NCBI GenBank assembly: GCA_900239685.1
Contig: OENT01000174.1
Location: forward strand, 1-64,000
Source: Rotaria macrura
Lineage: Eukaryota; Rotifera; Eurotatoria; Philodinida; Philodinidae
DNA: 64,000 nucleotides
Direction: 5' to 3'
Part shown: piece by piece, positions 1 through 15,058 of the stretch
Layout of the letters: each line of letters opens with the position of its first letter
How positions within the stretch are numbered: position 1 is the stretch's first letter
Made by a program: the position numbers and the translations under genes
Notes under the pieces: generated by a model
The model's input: the letters and a program-made list of their open reading frames with translations, nothing else
What the model was told of the DNA's origin: nothing
Databases searched by the model: none

Positions 1-1860
1 TTAATTCCTATACCGAAATATTCTAGTGACGAATGGAATAAATAAGACAATTTACAGTTGTTAAAAAGTGCACAATTCCAAAATCAATGAAATGAAATCA
101 ATTCAGATGATAGATCGAGTAAGTTATGTTGATTCGTAACGATAGGAATATTTTAGAATCTAGCAATAGACTTGATGAGATAATCTTTTCTAAATTGCAA
201 TGCTTCTCGAATTGATATTTCGTGAAGTAAGTAGCTCGATTCATTTGAAGAAAAATAATCGTAAACTTATTGAGTTAGATTTCAATCATGATACGATTAC
301 ATAGTTAATCGATGCATATGAGTCGGGTGTCGTGTTTGTTATTGATCAATTTTCGGCTCGTGCTCTTCAACAGTTATGTCTTAGGAACTTGAAAATTTAA
401 ACGAAGATTAACTGAAGAATGAACATCATTTCATGTGCATTTAATAAGATATCGGTTTCATCTCTTGTCGTAAAATTTCTCATACATCGTTTCCAACAAT
501 GAGAACTTACAGTAACTTGAGTTCGTGTTATCATCATAGCTTGTGTTTGAATTACTATATCATAACTAATTTAATTCAAAATCAGACTATTAATTAGTTA
601 TGTTCTACATCTAGACTGTACATGACTAGCTATCCTTTTAAGTAGAAAATACAAGAGTGTCATTACTATCAGAACAATGACAGGTACATATTGTGCACTT
701 CCTGTTACGTAAATTAGGAAGTTCGAGTCATTTAATAAAACTTCAGTGTCTATTTCTTATCTAGTATCTATAACGAAGAATGAGCAGATATTGCTTTGTT
801 TTTTCATCAATTTTAAGCCAAAGAAACCAGAAAATCTAAGTTTCAAATTATTAGTTGCAAACATTTTACAGGGAAAATTAATGTTATTTGTGGTTGAAGA
901 AATCATCAAAAAGATGTAAAAAGACAAAAAAAATAAAGTAGTTTTCGAATCCTATAGAAATCCCTTGATAATATCAAGGGGGAAAAATCGTGACTCACTT
1001 GACTCCAAAAAAAGTTTTGAGACAGTCTGAAGTCAACCTGGCGTCAAGTTGGAGCATGCACTTGAGGAGTCACGCTCTTCCCACTTGACTAGCGCTCTAT
1101 TTTTCCATATCATATGCTATATTTCAGTACATTATGCCGATATCTTTAGAACGAGCATAACAGTTAATACGTTACATTCAACTAAATGAAAATTCCATTT
1201 CTGTATAAAGATCAATGTCAATGCATGATAGAATTTCCTAATACTAATCGAGAGGATTCCTCATATTTTCACTTTATTATTAATAAAAAGCTGGAAGACA
1301 ATATTTCAAATTCAACATCGCTAAAATCTGTAAATATCGAACAAATCAAATATTTAAGTTAAATTGTGATCAAGTGTGAAAAATGTAGAAGAGAAATAAA
1401 TATTGATTTTCTTTCAATTCTATTACATGCTCATGTATTTACTAGTAATGTCTAGAATTATCTATGAAAGAATATTTAGTTAATCACCAAACGAAATGAG
1501 ATTTTAGCAAATGTTACAATTGTCCTTTTAATACGAGTCTTTTAAATGATGAATACGTTTAAATATGTAGATTTCGCGTTCGATTGTTAATAGTTTTATT
1601 AATTAAAAATCTTCGGATATATTGCTACGTAATCATCTTAGTTTTGTTGCTGTCGGACATGCAGAAAATCATTTTATTCGATGATAAAAAGAATTAAAAA
1701 TATGTAAGAACTATTAGTTTGAATGAAATGTGTATCTGTATTGATCATCAAACTGAAAGTAAATTCGAAGTTGTCTAAATCACACAGTGTTTGTCTTTTA
1801 TTTATTTTGTGAATCATCAAGCACATAAAAAGAAGGAATAAGATTAAATAAAGATTAATT
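1..1860. other. Gene-free stretch downstream of the esterase D gene
   Basis: I see no convincing coding sequence here: open frames are short, AT-biased and lack splice partners. The only local structure is around 962-1090: a 9-bp-arm palindrome (962-980, arms CCCTTGATA/TATCAAGGG), followed by several copies of an ACTTGA-type word and a loose inverted pair (CGTGACTC at 989 and GAGTCACG near 1067). It may be a small decayed element, but this is weak. Confidence 0.5.
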
Positions 1861-3603
1861 TTAGTTTGAATGTTCAAATTCTTGCTTATGATATTTGAAA
1901 TGATCTTCTAAAAATGTCATAATGAAATAATAGCTATGATCATAACCAGGTTGTTCACGTAGATTTAATGGAAATGACGCTTTTTTACAAGCTTCAACGA
2001 GTCTCTCCGGAAATAGTAGTGTATTTTTAACACCATCATCCAAACCCTGATCGATTAAAACAGGTGCAAATGTTTTCGGACCTTGATATGAAGCAACGAG
2101 TTCAGTTGCATCATATTGTTCCCAAAGAGTTTCATCTTGACCGAAGAATTTCGTAAACGCATTAATACCCCATTCACATTTTGATGCATTACAAATGGGT
2201 GCAAATGCTGAAACAGATTTATATTGACCAGGACGCTTAAAAAAACTAATTAAAGCACCATGACCTCCCATGCTATGTCTAAAGAAAAAATGATTTTCCT
2301 TTTAATTTTTTCATTCAATATGAATTATTATCAATGTCAAAAAAGAAAACACGTGCTTGTTTTTTTTTCTCAATAACTTGTGGCAGAAACATGACAGAAC
2401 GACGAAGTTTTCACCATTGGAAAGAGCAGAGTACGAAGGGGAAGTCCACTGAAAAAATTAACATATTTAAAAACATGTTCCATTTACATGACATTGAACT
2501 TGCAAAATGGAGCAATTTTCCATGGACAACTCGCTAGACACGGTCTCACTTGAAAGTAGAAGACCTCGAAGAAATTTCATGCTCTTCAACTGAAATTCTT
2601 AGGATATGCAATAGGCTACTAGAAATTTCCAATATAGACTAAAAGTTGAAGAGATTTAATTGTGTTTCCCAAGGAAAAGCCAGAAAAGTTTGAAAACTTC
2701 AGGGTTCATATAGTCGACAGAGGGCTATAATATGGATTGATTAATATGATTACCATATCAACCTAGAGGAACAGTTTCTTGGTTTCCCAAAACTGCTTAA
2801 GTCTCTACATGATCTGACGTATTTCTGTGGTGGTCCTGGGCGTGCTATTTTTAACGATGAAAACCATGCCCTTCTATCATGTTTGTGTCAGTAGTTATTA
2901 AAAGAAATACTGATGTGTCTTCTTTGTTTGCCATTGATAATGGTTTCTTTGTTTTCTTCTCTACCCAAATATTCCGATTTGTTTTGGATTGACATTAAAA
3001 TTTTTAAGAATCAATTCATAGAATTCTTCGTTAACATAGGAAAACATACGATAATTTTTTGACCATTTACTTTCAGTTGCATCAACATAATATCCAGCAC
3101 CTTCACCGAACTCCCATCTATCACTATCACCTTCGATGTGGCAACCACCTTAATTTTCAAATAAAAACATGAAATCAATACTTCGAACAAGAATGATTCT
3201 TTTTCTTTTATGTTTTCGTACGAGGACTAGTATCGGGATTTGCAACAATGAAACCATATTCTGAAGCTAATCGTTGAACGCCAGATTTCGTAATAAAATT
3301 CTGTTCGGTACATGTTAGACCTAGTCAATGGATAGAATTAATTTTCTTTCATTCAAGAAAAGCTGCTAACAGACCAGAGAGAAAAATTAATAAAGGTACT
3401 TGTTCTGTCTCAGCTTTTTTGGGAACATAGATACCAAATTTCATTTTACAACCAACAGTTGAACTAAAACGGATAGTGAAACAGAAATGAAGCAACTTCA
3501 CCGACAAAACTTTTCTTCTCCTCTACCTGTCATGACTGTAAACATATTGATGTCCATCAAAAGATTTTGCACTTTGTTCACGAGTCAGTGTCGAAGATGA
3601 CAT
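1861..3603 (-). CDS. ESD: S-formylglutathione hydrolase (esterase D), 5 exons, 288 aa
   Basis: Cytosolic serine hydrolase that splits S-formylglutathione into formate and glutathione, the last step of glutathione-dependent formaldehyde detoxification. Exons (minus strand): 3603-3527, 3463-3375, 3320-3222, 3148-2965, 2278-1861; all splice phases close and the product is 288 aa (human about 282). The nucleophile motif GHSMGGHGA is split across the last intron (Ser near residue 152). The catalytic Asp lies in LIDQGLDD and the His in GYDHSYYF. Other family signatures are DTSPRGC and YYVDATE. The start is the first ATG of exon 1 and gives the usual short N-terminus. The last intron is 686 bp against about 55-75 bp for the others. 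It is the last gene of the minus-strand block, 371 bp after the DENND4 stop. Confidence 0.95.
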
Positions 3604-3974
3604 TCTCAAAAAGAAAAACGAAAAAGAAAATAAATGAACAAAGATAATTACGATAGAGTTTAAATGTGAATTCGTTTATTCTATTTTCATTAACATGCAA
3701 AATACAATCATAAATTTAAAAAAAAAAGAAGAAGAAAAGAAAAGAACATGAATACCCTTTCCATATTGTAGAAATATTTGTAGGGTTTTAAGACACACAA
3801 GAAAAGAATTGATATTCATAGAATTATGATCGAGTGATTTCAAACAACAAGTGTATAATATAATGGTAGATAACTCGAAAGGACAAAAGGATATGAAACA
3901 TACAATAACAACAACCGAAAAAAATTATATTATGACTAGAGACAAGAGAAAACGAATGATATAGAGATATATTT
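3604..3974. other. Intergenic: DENND4 3' flank and ESD 5' flank
   Basis: AT-rich spacer of 371 bp between two minus-strand genes. Read on the minus strand, a pyrimidine-rich tract ends in GAG one base before the ESD start codon. It could be a splice acceptor for a leader exon or spliced leader, but no donor was found. Confidence 0.4.
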
Positions 3975-6900
3975 TTAAAGTTCCAACGATGAAAATAATC
4001 GACGACACATGACGGCTGCTAATGATGGACATTTATCGAATTCGTAGATAAGTTGACGTTGCTTGTCATTTAATTTTTGAAATACACCACTGTATTCACG
4101 ATCGAATGCATCTAGTTAATGAAAAAGCGAAAAAATATATTTTTTCACATGCCCTACGATTTCAGTGTACAAAAAACAACTATGCAGCTCAATATGATAA
4201 AAACTATTAGTTGCTGATAAAGCTAGTAATGGGCAGTATGATTTTTAGTAGTCAAAAATTAATTGTTATAAATATGTTGAACTTTTGATTTAACACTAGC
4301 AAGCTGTTTAAATTTTGTCAAAGATAGTCTTATCTTGAAATTTTACTTCTAAACAAATTACACAATTATTTGATTGCGTTGAAAGTTTAGCAGCTTAGAA
4401 AATTACAAGTATTTTTCTCGAAAAAGTCAAGACTGACAATATATGTTTTCTTGATTACATCATCTCTCAAGAATACACTTAATTAGTAACCTAATCATGT
4501 TAGAACTTGATGACAAATAAAATGATTAGATTTTTTATGGTGTACTAAATGATATCTCATAAGATTTCTACAAGTGCTTTCGGTATGATCTTCTCCGAAA
4601 ATACAAAATGTTGTCGAATCAATTCAATAGATACTATAATTATACATGTGTGAATAAATTAGTAAAAACTTACCATATGATAGTTTTTCACGTCCAAGTG
4701 CAACAATAGCTAAAAATAGAATTTCTCTGTACATTGAACGTCGTCGATATCGTCTTCGTATACATTTGGATGACTCTTTTATGAATAGTCGAATTGGATT
4801 GTATAGATCGTTTTGTTCAATACAAGCTACAATCGATCGAATGACTCTACAATTAAATAAATACACCATGAAAACAAATATATATATACATCAATATATA
4901 TCATTTTTTTTTCTTTTCAATTACTCAAATAAAAAAATCAATGAAAAAATTAACTTTTTTTTCTTTGTAAAATCTATTATATTGATCGAAATATATGAAA
5001 ATGCGTGTGTGTGTGTGTACTAGGTGTCAAGAGAATCATTTACCCATTTTCATCATTATCGAATAAGAAGCTAACATGTTAATAAAATAAAATGGAAAAA
5101 CAATATTCATTAATTAATCTTACTTTCCAGTAACAGTACTATGTTCATCCGTAATTAGAGCATTGGCAACTGGTGTATGACATCCTTCTACAATCAAAAA
5201 CAAGATACAATATAGATTTCTACTAGAATGAAATTCGTTTGTTTAATTTACCATAACCATCATGTTCCCATGTTTTATACATTGGTTCGGCAATATCATT
5301 ATGACTTATTGCACTATCCCACATACAACGAATGCGTATTGAATTTTTATCATCAATTAGTTCTTGTCCCAATATACATTTATTGTTTTTTAAATCACGT
5401 TTTGTTTCGTTGTCGGATGAATATAATAAAGAACGTAGAAGCATTTGAACTAAATAGCTAGATACATGAATGCGTCGAAAAAACCAAATCTAAACGAAAA
5501 TATTTTGCTATGACATAAAGACTATGAAGTTCTCTCTGTATTAAAACTTACCAAGTTCCAAAATAATATTGGATGTTTTTCTTTAAAATCAATTCTATAT
5601 AGATCACTATTATGTGAATCGGGTGTTTCAATTATATTTTCAAGTTCTTTGCGTAGAACAAGTGGACTTAAATAGTGTACTGTTATTGATGGTGATGATT
5701 GAAGGCGACTAGTTTAAAATAGAACAATCAATATTTATTTAGTCATTTTAAAATACATCTACTAGAACTGAATATTGTCAATTGTGTTTGCTAACGTTTC
5801 AAAAAATGGAATCTTATTCTTTTCTGTAGCCGATCTGATTATTACACGACATGTAACAAGTAGAACCTACACGAATTCTACTTTTCAAACCATGAACTCA
5901 AACTAACTTGAGTCTAATACAGTTGGTTCGTCACGAGATAATGTAAGAAAAAGTTTTGAAACAAGATTGACATCATGATTACTCTAGCTAAATCAAACCG
6001 AAGATCATTTTTTAGTCATACTGATTCTACTGGAAGTCTAAGTCTAGCAGACAAGATCGTATCAAGTATTTTAGATTGTTGCTTTGATCTATAATTTTAA
6101 ACATGTGAAGTTCCGATGTTATCTATCATATAATGAAAATTTCATTCTAAATAATTATTGTCTTCTGTAAACATTCAATCATTGGTTTACGCATATACGT
6201 ATATCAATAGAAAACGTTTATAAGAATACGAACTTTTAATGTATCAAAAGACATCATCAGATTTCCTTATTTTCTAACGTTTAGCATTGACCATACCGAT
6301 CTAAGATTGTTGATCATACATTATTATTAGAGCCAAATACGAGTTAATATAACAATCACTGAATTCATACAGAAATCAGTCAAATACAGATTCATACTTT
6401 TCCATGATTGTCTACTTAATTCTATTAAAATTTCTTACGGGGTAATACTCTAGGAAACAGATTTACTAATCTATAAATTGATTTTTATTCTTTTCACTAA
6501 TTGTTATGTTTTTCAAATTTTAACATCAAGATATACGATTGAATGATGTAGAAAGATTCTCTTATGCTATGTCTAGATCTTCTCATAAACAATTTAATCT
6601 TACAATGATTGTTTCGTTTTTTCAATCATTGTTTGTTGAGCAATATTATTCGTTGGTGTTGTTACTGTCGATTCATCTTTTCTATAAAAACAAAATAAAC
6701 ACTCGTATAATATTTTTTCATAAATATTTTTTTTCTTTTAAATATACGTTGCTGTTGCATTTGAATTCATGATTGTATTATCCTAAAATTAAATTATAAT
6801 TCAAAATATGTATTGCTTATTTTGTTATACAATCTTTTTCATCTTACTCTTATATGAATACTTAATTTGGGTATTGTTTTTTCACCACAATGAACACATA

Positions 6901-9900
6901 TTGTATGTAGTTCAGAATCGTCCGGTGACCAACCATTCATTATTTCTTCATCATATAAAAATTGATTGCAAGCTAAACATCGATTGCAACTACTTATTTC
7001 AATAGTTCGATTTGGAAAACATGGATTGTCATCTTGATTATTATTAATTGGTATTGCAACACTGGATGGATCGATTCGTAATGCTTTTATATCATCATGG
7101 ATATTATTCATGTCAAGTCCATTGATATTATTCGTATTCAGCGACGAACTATTTGAACTTTGTTGTGATATAAGTGATGATAAACTACCACGTAGTTTAC
7201 TATTACTATTATTTCTTGCTAATGTTCGTTCTTTTTTGATTGTTGGATTTTTAACTGTATAGAGACTTTTTGATTGTGTTAATGGAATGGCTGTGGATTT
7301 TACTGATGTTTTAAGATCAGTAAAACGATCTAATGCAAATGATTTAATCGTAGTCAGATTTTTAGAATTGTATAATGCTGAAAGACCACTTTGATTTAAT
7401 TTAACACGTAATTGTGTTATTGATGTCGGAAGGTGGTAAAGTGATGATGTTTCTTCTTCTTCTTTTCGAATAGAATTCGTAGTTGATTTTACTTCCGACG
7501 ATGAAGCTGTTGAATTTGCGAACGGTTTTCCTGTCATCGAAGATGTTCGATTCTTAATTAAATGAGGTCTAGGTGCTGCTGGTGGGGGATTAAGCAAACC
7601 AAGTGGATCATTCGATAAAACTTGTGTTCGTGATGTTAATTCCCATTTAATTGGCAAATTTGATTGAACTTTATTATCGAGACATGATATTGAACGACGT
7701 GTTGATGATGATAGATTAATCGTTGGTGAAGACCTTGGAGCTACTGGTAAACGGTATGAAAGCATGCCAATATCACCTATTTCGATATCACTGGTTGTCA
7801 TTAATATACCAGCCTCTGATCGGGCTAAAGTAATAGAAGAATGATAGTTATTAGCAACATTCCAAAGAGATTATCATGGAAAATCTAATTTTCCAGTTGT
7901 TCTGTTGAAAATCAAAGGTGGACTCTTTTGAACTACACTTGCTTTAAGATTTGGAATGTATTGGTGCGTACATTTTAGCAAGAACCCAGCGAACGAAAAT
8001 CTCTGATGAGTCGTCTCATACGTGCACCACAACGAAGACACGGATTTGGATAGAAAATCGTAAACTAGGCATGAAAAAACAGTTTACAATTGGTAAGTAA
8101 ATGTTGATATCTCATGAGCGTCGATGAACATTTCAGAACAACAATTTATTACATGAAATATAACCAGTGAACTATTGCATCATTTATAATGAAGAATGTC
8201 TACCCTGGACAACTAACTACATGAAAAATTATTGAATGAATTATTTTAACTTAACACAAGATTGAAAAAGAACATCATAGTTATTGAATTTAAAGATTTT
8301 GATGAACTAGAGCATTAGTTTCAACAACCATTCAGAAGTTCAAAATCATTCACTTTCTATCGAATGGAAAAATCGTCTATAGAAAGATTCAATAGATCAG
8401 AGTATTTGTCGTCTTACAGTCAAATACAGCCCATAGATATTTGAACTTATCATATTGCTGTAAAACGCCTCTCAGTCACAAGATTGTCTTAAATGCATGG
8501 CATTATGTGCGACAGAGTAATTGACTATGATTACGCTTTGACAAATGAATAACGTTTGGCAATGATCATATTCAAATTAAAAAGATTATTTACACGATAC
8601 AATTAAAATACTTTTTATTTTAACATTTGAATCTATTATGAATCGACACTGATATAAATATGGCTACTTGTACTTCGAAATCCATTCGTTTTATTCGGAA
8701 CTCGTCTCTTGACATTTAGTAGATATAGCAATGAAGTGTATGATAGAATTAATTAAAAACCAGTTTTCGTCATTAGAAATCATTGATTTTTCTTCACTCG
8801 ACATGTCTTCAATGATGCACTACATTTTCCCTCTGTAAAAACTCATTTCTAAACAATCAACACATGTTGTTTGTGAAGATAACATAGTCTAATTCAATAT
8901 GTTGACATTAGATCGAATACGACTTTGCACAATAAATAAATGAAAATTTAATAAACCTGTTTGATGTGCAATTGTTTGAAGTGTACTAAAATCAAGTTTC
9001 GAAGGCATATCAAATATATTCAATAAAGAAGGTTTTTCAGCTATTTCCATAACACTACTATTATGATGATGATTATTATTTGTATTCGTCGTACGAACTA
9101 TTTTATTATCAGTTAATCCGTCAACTAAAAGTAAACGAAGGATTAGTTTTCATAAATGAATTGTCTTTTTTTTCTTTGTTATATCTTTTCGTACCTGATG
9201 GTAAACGTTTAAAATTCATTCGTGGAAAAAATGGACTTTCTGTTATATCTTTGATTGTTCCAGCTAATGTTGAAAGTACACTTGATAATGTATCATCTTG
9301 ATTAGAATTATTTCCACGATTATCTAGAAATAGAAATCAATTTAATAATTATCCTTTGTTGTTGTTTTTTTGAGTTGAAAAAATTATCATTCAACTAAAC
9401 CTTTGAGATTATCGGTTGAACCAATTGTTTTGTTAGCGTGAGAAGATGTATTAGAAATACAATTCATAGATGGCAAGGCAACATTAGAGTCAATACTCAT
9501 GGCACCATCACTATCATCATCTTCAAATGATGATGTTGATTGACGACGAGTACGTTGATTTTTTCCATAACGATGAGCATTTTTAAACGCCCATACGGCT
9601 CGAACTACGGAACGTAGTGTTGCCCAACGATCACGTCTTGCCCACGTACCTTCATAAACAGCCTAAATAAGAATACCACGACAAAACAGAATGTAATCAT
9701 CGTATTGAACTAAGATGAATTTTTTACATACTTTATTATAAGCACCGTATGTTACGGCATTCCATTCTACGCCGGTTTTCTTCATAAACGAATAAGTTTT
9801 AACAGCAAGTATAGGATAATCATAAAGGCCACATAATTGAATAATAACACGGAAACAAATCTAAACATGTACAAAGAATTTTACGAGCATGATGTATTTC

Positions 9901-12900
9901 AATAATACTAGTTTTTTTTTGTTCCATGTTTCCTTTTACCTCGTCTGGATTTGTTAGATGTTGTCGATTCATTTGAACAAGAATTTTATAAGCATAATTT
10001 AAAATATCTCTTGAACTTGTGTAACATTCGATCATAGTAGGTAAATGCATAAACCACAAAGAGTAAACGTTCGATAATAAACAATACGCCCATTGCGTAG
10101 GTTTCGTCTTATTTTCACGAGCAACCTTTGAACGAACATTAGTATATCGTTTGAGACATTATTATTTCATTTTTCACAGAATATTTATTCAGAACACAGT
10201 TCGATTTCTATCAGATATTTTCTTTCAATATTCTAAGATAAGTAAAGAAAACAGTGAACATAAACAAGATAATGTTGATCTCGATGAAGACAATGATTAA
10301 AACTTTGTTTTTTTTTTAATTTCTCGGTCTGAGAAGAGTTCATATAAACGGAGGTCTAACAACTACATATCAATTTTCTCATAAGTTATTAATAAACCTT
10401 CTTAAGAAAATTTTATTCTAATATGTAATTAGAATCAATGCATATCTAGATAAGAATAGGCCAAAAATTAAGACGAGTGATCATATTGCGATATCGGGAG
10501 GTTTACAAATGCAAAACAATCTCAGCTTTTCCTTTTTTTCTGGAAATCTTAGCAATATTTTCTTTTGAGTTCTATACTAATACAAACAATATTTACCAGT
10601 TTTAGTAGTTCTATTTTAGTACTCGAATCGCTACGTTTTTCAAGAACCGATATACTCATCGTCATACTTAGTATTGCTTACTCCTAATCACAAGTTTGAT
10701 GGAATTTGTGTCACAACATCGATGGCATTTCTTAGAATTCGAGTTTTGTCATGTTCTATGGTACAATATATATGTATACGAATCGATAACTGTTTTTTTT
10801 GTGGCTTTTAAACTCCAGACATGATTTTGCTATTTCTTTAATTGAATACTTCGTCTTACTCGTTTAAGAGTTGCCATCAAAACTATGAACGCTACCCTTA
10901 AGGATCTTGCAACTGACTGCAGACAGCTTGATGTTTGTATCATAAAAGATTCTATATATTAATATCCTTGTCGTACCTAATAATTCGTTGAAAGTTTTCC
11001 ATGATTTTCATTCATGGCACAGGAAGGAATTCTCATCAAAGCTATGAATGAAAGTCATTTACTTGATTGAACGTCTTTTCATAATGTTAGATTTCTTTTC
11101 TTGAGGAACAAAATCAAACCAACGACTTATTGAAATTAGAACTTGAAAAACAAACAGACTGTTGGCAGATTTCCATTGAAAAGAATCCTCTTTCAATAAA
11201 GGAAAACTTGAGCTGGAACATTTGAAATCCATTGTTTTAGTACAATAAATCATCGCCATGGCGATGATGATTGAGACTACTTAAACATTCAAGTTTATGA
11301 AATTCTCTCCTACGTCATTATTTCACCTAACAATCTGTTCTATTCTACAAATAACTACGTGATTCAAAATACGCATATACTCAACATTTCTAAAGACACA
11401 GAAATCCTTTGTTCTTCATTCTTTAGTCTAATAAAATTTGTAAAGATTCAATGAAAATACGAGCACTTTCTGTTTCATAAATATTAAAAATTACTTTTTG
11501 ACATTTGTCTCTTTCAAATTTTGATCGTTTAACCATTGGACTATTTGGTATAAGTTTCGTTGATGATATTTGTGTTTGCTCTTGAAATACCTTTAACGTA
11601 GCTGTTTCATATTTTGGTGGACTATGCATTTTATTTCCATGGATCATTGCTTTGTTTTGTTTACCAATCGTGTCATTCTGTCCGTTGGCTCCCGTATGAT
11701 TCGAATCGATAAATTCTGGTAATATTACTGTTGTTTTTTCACTTAAAAAATTCGTTATTGTTTCATGTGTATCAAGTAGATAACATATTTGTTGATCATT
11801 ATTTTCAATACTTGTTTTCACTTTAGTACAACATTCATCAAAAAAAGCTAAACTATAATTATGATGAAGATTATCATTAATTAATGATGCTTGATTCAAT
11901 GTACTCGATGATAAAAACGAACGTTCCTCTATAAAACGACTAAACATTTGTGTACGTAAAATATATGAGTAAAATTTTGCATAAGACGAATCTCGTGAAT
12001 GTAAGAAACTATCGAATTCAAATAAAACGGACGCATCTGTTGATAATTGATTTGGTCGACGCAGAATTGGCCGTAAAAATTGTCGGTAACCATAGAAACA
12101 TGTGCACATAAAACGAAGAAATACATCACGTATACGTGTTTCCATATTACGTTCGAGCTGAACCATTTGTACACGTAATTCAAAATCATTACGATTACGC
12201 TTTAAACGTGTACGAAGATCGTACAAACGTTGTTGATAGACATTAAGTTCTTGAGATTCAATGTCATCTAACGATTGTTTCAGTAATCTAAACTATAAAA
12301 ATGAAATAACTCGTGTAATTGAATGAAATAAGACGAAAATTATTTACCGGCTTCTTCGGAAACATTTTTACAGACCAATGTTTTTGTTCTTCAGTTCTAG
12401 ATTGAAAACAAAAATTTTAGTCATACAATAAAATATATTTTTAATTTATGAAAATATTCATCGGTATCTAACAACTAGAAATATTTTTTCGTAAGTTCAA
12501 TTCAAGAGATGCAATACGACATAATAAAGCATTAGACTTATTGTTACATCTTTCATTGTGCCTTATATTGCAGATGTCTATAACATTGGTACCGAATCTC
12601 CATAGAATCAAAAAATTAATTTATTGAATTAATCGAATTCAAGAGTAGAGAAGACGTGCTTTAAATATAATTCGGAAAATTCTGTAATAATTATCACTAG
12701 AATTAGGACGATATATGTCGAAAACTCAAAATATTGACATCATTAAATTTGACATGACAACCAGTCAAAGGAAGACAATATTTGGTAGATTCTATGAAAT
12801 AAGTCTTGATCAAATACACTGTCAACATAGGTATCACTGTTTGTCAAGACATCAAATGTTCAAAATCTCATTAGAATCTGTTATACGAAATAGTTTTACT

Positions 12901-15058
12901 CGATTGCTTTGTTTAAATTCAAAAAAAAAGGAACAGATTGACATTCATGATTGATAAAGTATCTTTTAGAGTTCGAAATTCGATGACAAGAGAACTCACA
13001 TAAAGTACAAGTGCCTATCTAAGAATGTAAACTCGAGGAAAAAACTTTACTTCGATTAAATTTAATTGTTTCTAATTCTCTATCATCTTACCCTCCAATA
13101 ATAATATTCGTGTCAAGATCAACACATATAACATCTGATGGTGGTTCACAAAGATCAAAATAACGTGAATCGATTCCTAAAAACATCTTGTTTAGTAATA
13201 AATAAAAATATATTCAATATTCTTACCGATAATAAATGGACATGGTGCACTTAGTACATCACTCAATGCCAAAGGACACAATGGTATATATGGACATTGC
13301 CATTGAAATGGAAATAGCATCTAAATAGAAAATAGTTCGTTCTTTTTCTTTCGACTAGCCAATAATAATCAGAGAAATTCTTACACTATTGACAGCTTCA
13401 ACAACACCTGTCAATACTGATGATCTTAACGAATGTACAAGCAATTTCGATTCCAATAAAGCAAATAAAAATAAAGTTAATGCATTATCTGTTCCTAGAT
13501 TTTTTAATAGATCAACAAATGAGGCACCATTTTGTGGTAGACCATTATCTTCTGGTAGAACAATTAATAATGGTTCATCATATTGCACAAATATTCTCGG
13601 TTTTGATGGTGAAGGAAATGGTACATGATTAAAAAAATGCTTTAAATACTGTTCAATCAATGGTATCTGATCAATTAATTGATTATTATTAGATGTTGTC
13701 ATACCCGATGAGACAATTAATTGATATATTACAAATAGAAATCTTCGTAATGTATCAAAAAATGGATACCGAGAAAAAATAACAACACATGTTGATGCAT
13801 ATAAGTGGTCGTTATCTACATCCAAACGATTTATTAAATCATTGTTAGTCAATGGTAAACGATCGTAAGCATTAAATAATTCGTAAAATGATATGCAAGC
13901 ACCATATTGTTTTGTATTTGATAAAAGAAATGTTGAAAATGTTGGTGGAGCAGTTTGTAGCGTTACTTTCGATGGCCATCGTTCAATAAATGCGCCCATA
14001 GGAAAACAGAAAAGAGGCGTTTTATCAGGAAACGTATAATATGGATTTTCATCAACTGGTGGAAACGTATAAAGAATACGTGGACGATATTGAATGCGTA
14101 CAGGATAAATAACGGACTTCTTATAACAAAGATAAACGTTTGAACCGAGCACTGAACGATTTAAGCTTTTATTTATTTTATTAAATGAATGTGGAGGATA
14201 TACACCCTAGTTTTAAAAAAAACAATATTATATAACGATTGATATTATTAAAAGAAAAAGTTCCGATTTTTAGTCTCTCTCAGAAAACTCGATGTATAGA
14301 ACAATGTAAAATCATCTTTAGTAGATTATTTCTATAATTTGGTATTAAATTGAAAAACGTTTAATGCTTCAATTCATAGATATAAATCAAGATAAGAACG
14401 AAATATAACTAATATATATTTTAGAAGCTAGTCAATTTCGATACATCGAATAAAAAACAACAAATCACTTTCCGATATGAAAATCTTTCTACATATTGAC
14501 ATGTAATTTGTTTCATACCTTGCTCTCAATAATAACACAAATATCTGTAACAGCTAAAGTATTGCATAAAATCATTGAAGCTGCTCGTCGATATGTAATT
14601 AATGTGCGTTCTTTACTAAATGATGAACTACATATACTAGCTGGATATCCATGTGGTGTCGTTTCAATAACTGAAACATTTTCCATAACTTTTTCTCGTC
14701 CTTCCAAAAAGACACCAATATCTGTTATCGGTGGTTTATCACGTCCACGTCGAATACATAAATACATTTCATGATTACGTAATCCACTGTGATTAAGATT
14801 AGCTGAACCATTATTCGGAGTTGTCAATATTGTTTCGTAACCTGCAGGTGGATCTTCTCCGTGTGTTCGATCGATGATAGCTAAGTCAACAATAGGTTGT
14901 TGATGTTGTGGTGTTAAATCATATGTTCTCGATGGTAGTTGTACAGATGTATCTGTTGTTGGTGATGATGCTGCTGGAAGTAAGCCATCTCGTTCAATAG
15001 GACCTGTACTTCCAACACCAATAAGTGCAAAGTAATCAACTAATCGTTTATCATCCAT
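3975..15058 (-). CDS. DENND4: DENN domain-containing protein 4 (Crag-like Rab GEF), 18 exons, about 1701 aa
   Basis: Guanine-nucleotide exchange factor family for Rab10-type GTPases in membrane trafficking (known for human DENND4A-C and fly Crag). Exons (minus): 15058-14519, 14206-13385, 13320-13227, 13176-13092, 12396-12348, 12292-11495, 10125-9940, 9860-9732, 9662-9401, 9323-9195, 9124-8957, 7824-6848, 5866-5769, 5708-5552, 5489-5252, 5187-5124, 4846-4674, 4111-3975. Phases close throughout. The N-terminus is MABP-like ([12 protein letters not shown], then VYLCYKKS). The tripartite DENN core includes [30 protein letters not shown] and [11 protein letters not shown]. Exons 7-8 encode the PPR-like segment ([26 protein letters not shown]). 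Exon 12 ends in a cysteine cluster ([18 protein letters not shown]) shared with human DENND4. The C-terminal block has [13 protein letters not shown] and [17 protein letters not shown]. The central linker is Ser/Asn-rich and poorly conserved, so exons 10-11 are the least certain. Confidence 0.93.
10126..11494 (-). other. Large intron 6 of DENND4
   Basis: The 1369-bp intron joins KCQK to VAREN of the DENND4 protein (donor GTAATTTT, acceptor TTCAAAG on the minus strand). Reading straight through exon 6 instead would end the protein at 11423, which would remove the PPR and C-terminal regions, so splicing is the better model. I see no gene or recognisable element inside it; open frames at 11059-11259 are not conserved. 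Confidence 0.6.

Noticed and set aside
7968-8070. Minus-strand stretch reading [18 protein letters not shown], a possible extra zinc-like exon of DENND4
   Set aside because: It runs into a stop before any donor in that frame, and exons 11 and 12 already join in phase without it; the family protein does not need it.
11423-11494. Continuation of DENND4 exon 6 to a stop at 11423
   Set aside because: A GT donor at 11494 joins in phase to the conserved VAREN...PPR exon, as in other DENND4 proteins, so the stop lies in the intron.
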